Assembly: GCA_021786135.1 (NCBI GenBank)
Contig: JAJYNV010000114.1
Span: 1 to 5,659, forward strand
Origin: Bacillota bacterium
Lineage (GTDB): Bacteria; Bacillota; Sulfobacillia; JAJZYS01; JAJYTV01
Direction of reading: 5' to 3'
Length of the DNA: 5,659 nt
The notes under the pieces were generated by a model. It searched no databases. It was not told where the DNA came from and worked only from the letters and a program-made list of their open reading frames with translations. Every line of letters begins with the position of its first letter. Position 1 is the stretch's first letter. Below, piece after piece: positions 5,192 to 5,659 of this stretch. Made by a program: the position numbers and the translations under genes.

Positions 5192-5659
5192 GTGCTGCGC
5201 CGCCTGTCCGTGCGCAGGATGAGCCAGATGAAAAAGGGCCCGCCGATCAGGGCGGTGATGATTCCGACAGGGACCTCGCCAAACGGCATGGAACGCGCCA
5301 CGGTGTCCGCCAGGATAAGAAAGCCCGCTCCTCCCGCGGCGCTCGCCACCAGGGAACGATCGTGCGCTGCGCCGAAGAGACGGCGCGCCACATGCGGAGC
5401 CACGAGGCCGACAAACCCGATGAGGCCTGACGCGGCCACAGCCACGGCGGTCGTCAGGCCGGCAAGCAGCAGCAGGACGATGCGCGTGCGCTGCACGTCG
5501 ACCCCGAGATAGTAGGCCTGCGACTCGCCCATGGCCAAGGCGTCCAGTTCCCGCCGGTGGTAGATGCCGAGAGAGAGGCCGACGGCGAGGACCGCACCGA
5601 GGGTCACGATCTGCCCCCAGGTGACGCCGCCGAGGCCGCCCAGAAACCAGAAGTAGACC
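5188..5659 (-). CDS. FecCD/BtuC-family ABC permease, C-terminal half (5' end outside window)
   Basis: This is an inner-membrane channel subunit of the same importer, normally about 330-350 residues with ten transmembrane helices. Only the last 156 residues are present. The frame is open to the right edge, beginning VYFWFLGGLGGVTWGQ, which matches the family's W-x-x-G-S-L-x-G-x-x-W region. Later landmarks are LGVDVQRTR (51-59, near the ATPase-coupling loop), GLIGFVGLVAPHVAR (78-92), LADTVAR (116-122) and EVPVGIITALIGGPFFIWLILR (128-149, last membrane helix), followed by a short basic tail. Hydrophobic segments lie at about 16-32, 60-76, 78-90, 105-120 and 130-148. A GTG inside the frame at 5607 is not the start. 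The stop overlaps the ATPase ATG by 4 bases, so the two are co-translated. The binding-protein gene is expected upstream or elsewhere. Confidence 0.95.
   Translation of the reverse strand, partial: VYFWFLGGLGGVTWGQIVTLGAVLAVGLSLGIYHRRELDALAMGESQAYYLGVDVQRTRIVLLLLAGLTTAVAVAASGLIGFVGLVAPHVARRLFGAAHDRSLVASAAGGAGFLILADTVARSMPFGEVPVGIITALIGGPFFIWLILRTDRRRST

Overview
The window is a G+C-rich bacterial chromosomal segment. All recognisable genes are on the minus strand, so transcription runs from high to low coordinates. It holds two unrelated operon pieces separated by about 400 bases.

Region 1 (5659 down to 4409) is the downstream end of an iron-siderophore/heme/B12-type ABC importer operon. It contains the C-terminal half of a FecCD/BtuC-type permease, cut by the window edge, and a complete FecE/HmuV/BtuD-type ATPase that overlaps it by 4 bases. 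Region 2 (about 4408 to 3995) has no gene I can defend. It includes a less G+C-rich stretch (about 54% by hand count over 4221-4360) with two small perfect dyads.

Region 3 (3994 to 3691) is the control region of the trp operon. A near-consensus sigma70 promoter (TTGACA, 17 bases, TAGGAT) is followed by a full-length transcriptional T-box leader. The leader has Stem I with a probable UGG tryptophan specifier, Stem II with an S-turn, a Stem IIA/B pseudoknot, Stem III, the TGGCACCGCG antiterminator and a competing intrinsic terminator with seven T. The UGGC bulge fits the GCCA end of bacterial tRNA-Trp (discriminator G73). Uncharged tRNA-Trp should stabilise the antiterminator and switch the operon on when tryptophan is scarce.

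Region 4 (3672 to 1) is trpE-trpG-trpD-trpC, each junction being a 4-base ATGA stop/start overlap. TrpE with TrpG makes anthranilate from chorismate and glutamine, TrpD adds phosphoribose, and TrpC closes the indole ring after an intermediate isomerase step (TrpF, not in the window). trpC runs off the left edge without a stop.

A T-box-controlled trp operon in G+C-rich DNA points to lineages such as G+C-rich Firmicutes (Symbiobacterium/Limnochorda-like), Chloroflexota or Armatimonadota. The window alone does not settle which. Nothing here looks like a defence system, mobile element or CRISPR array. The most interesting object is the T-box leader.
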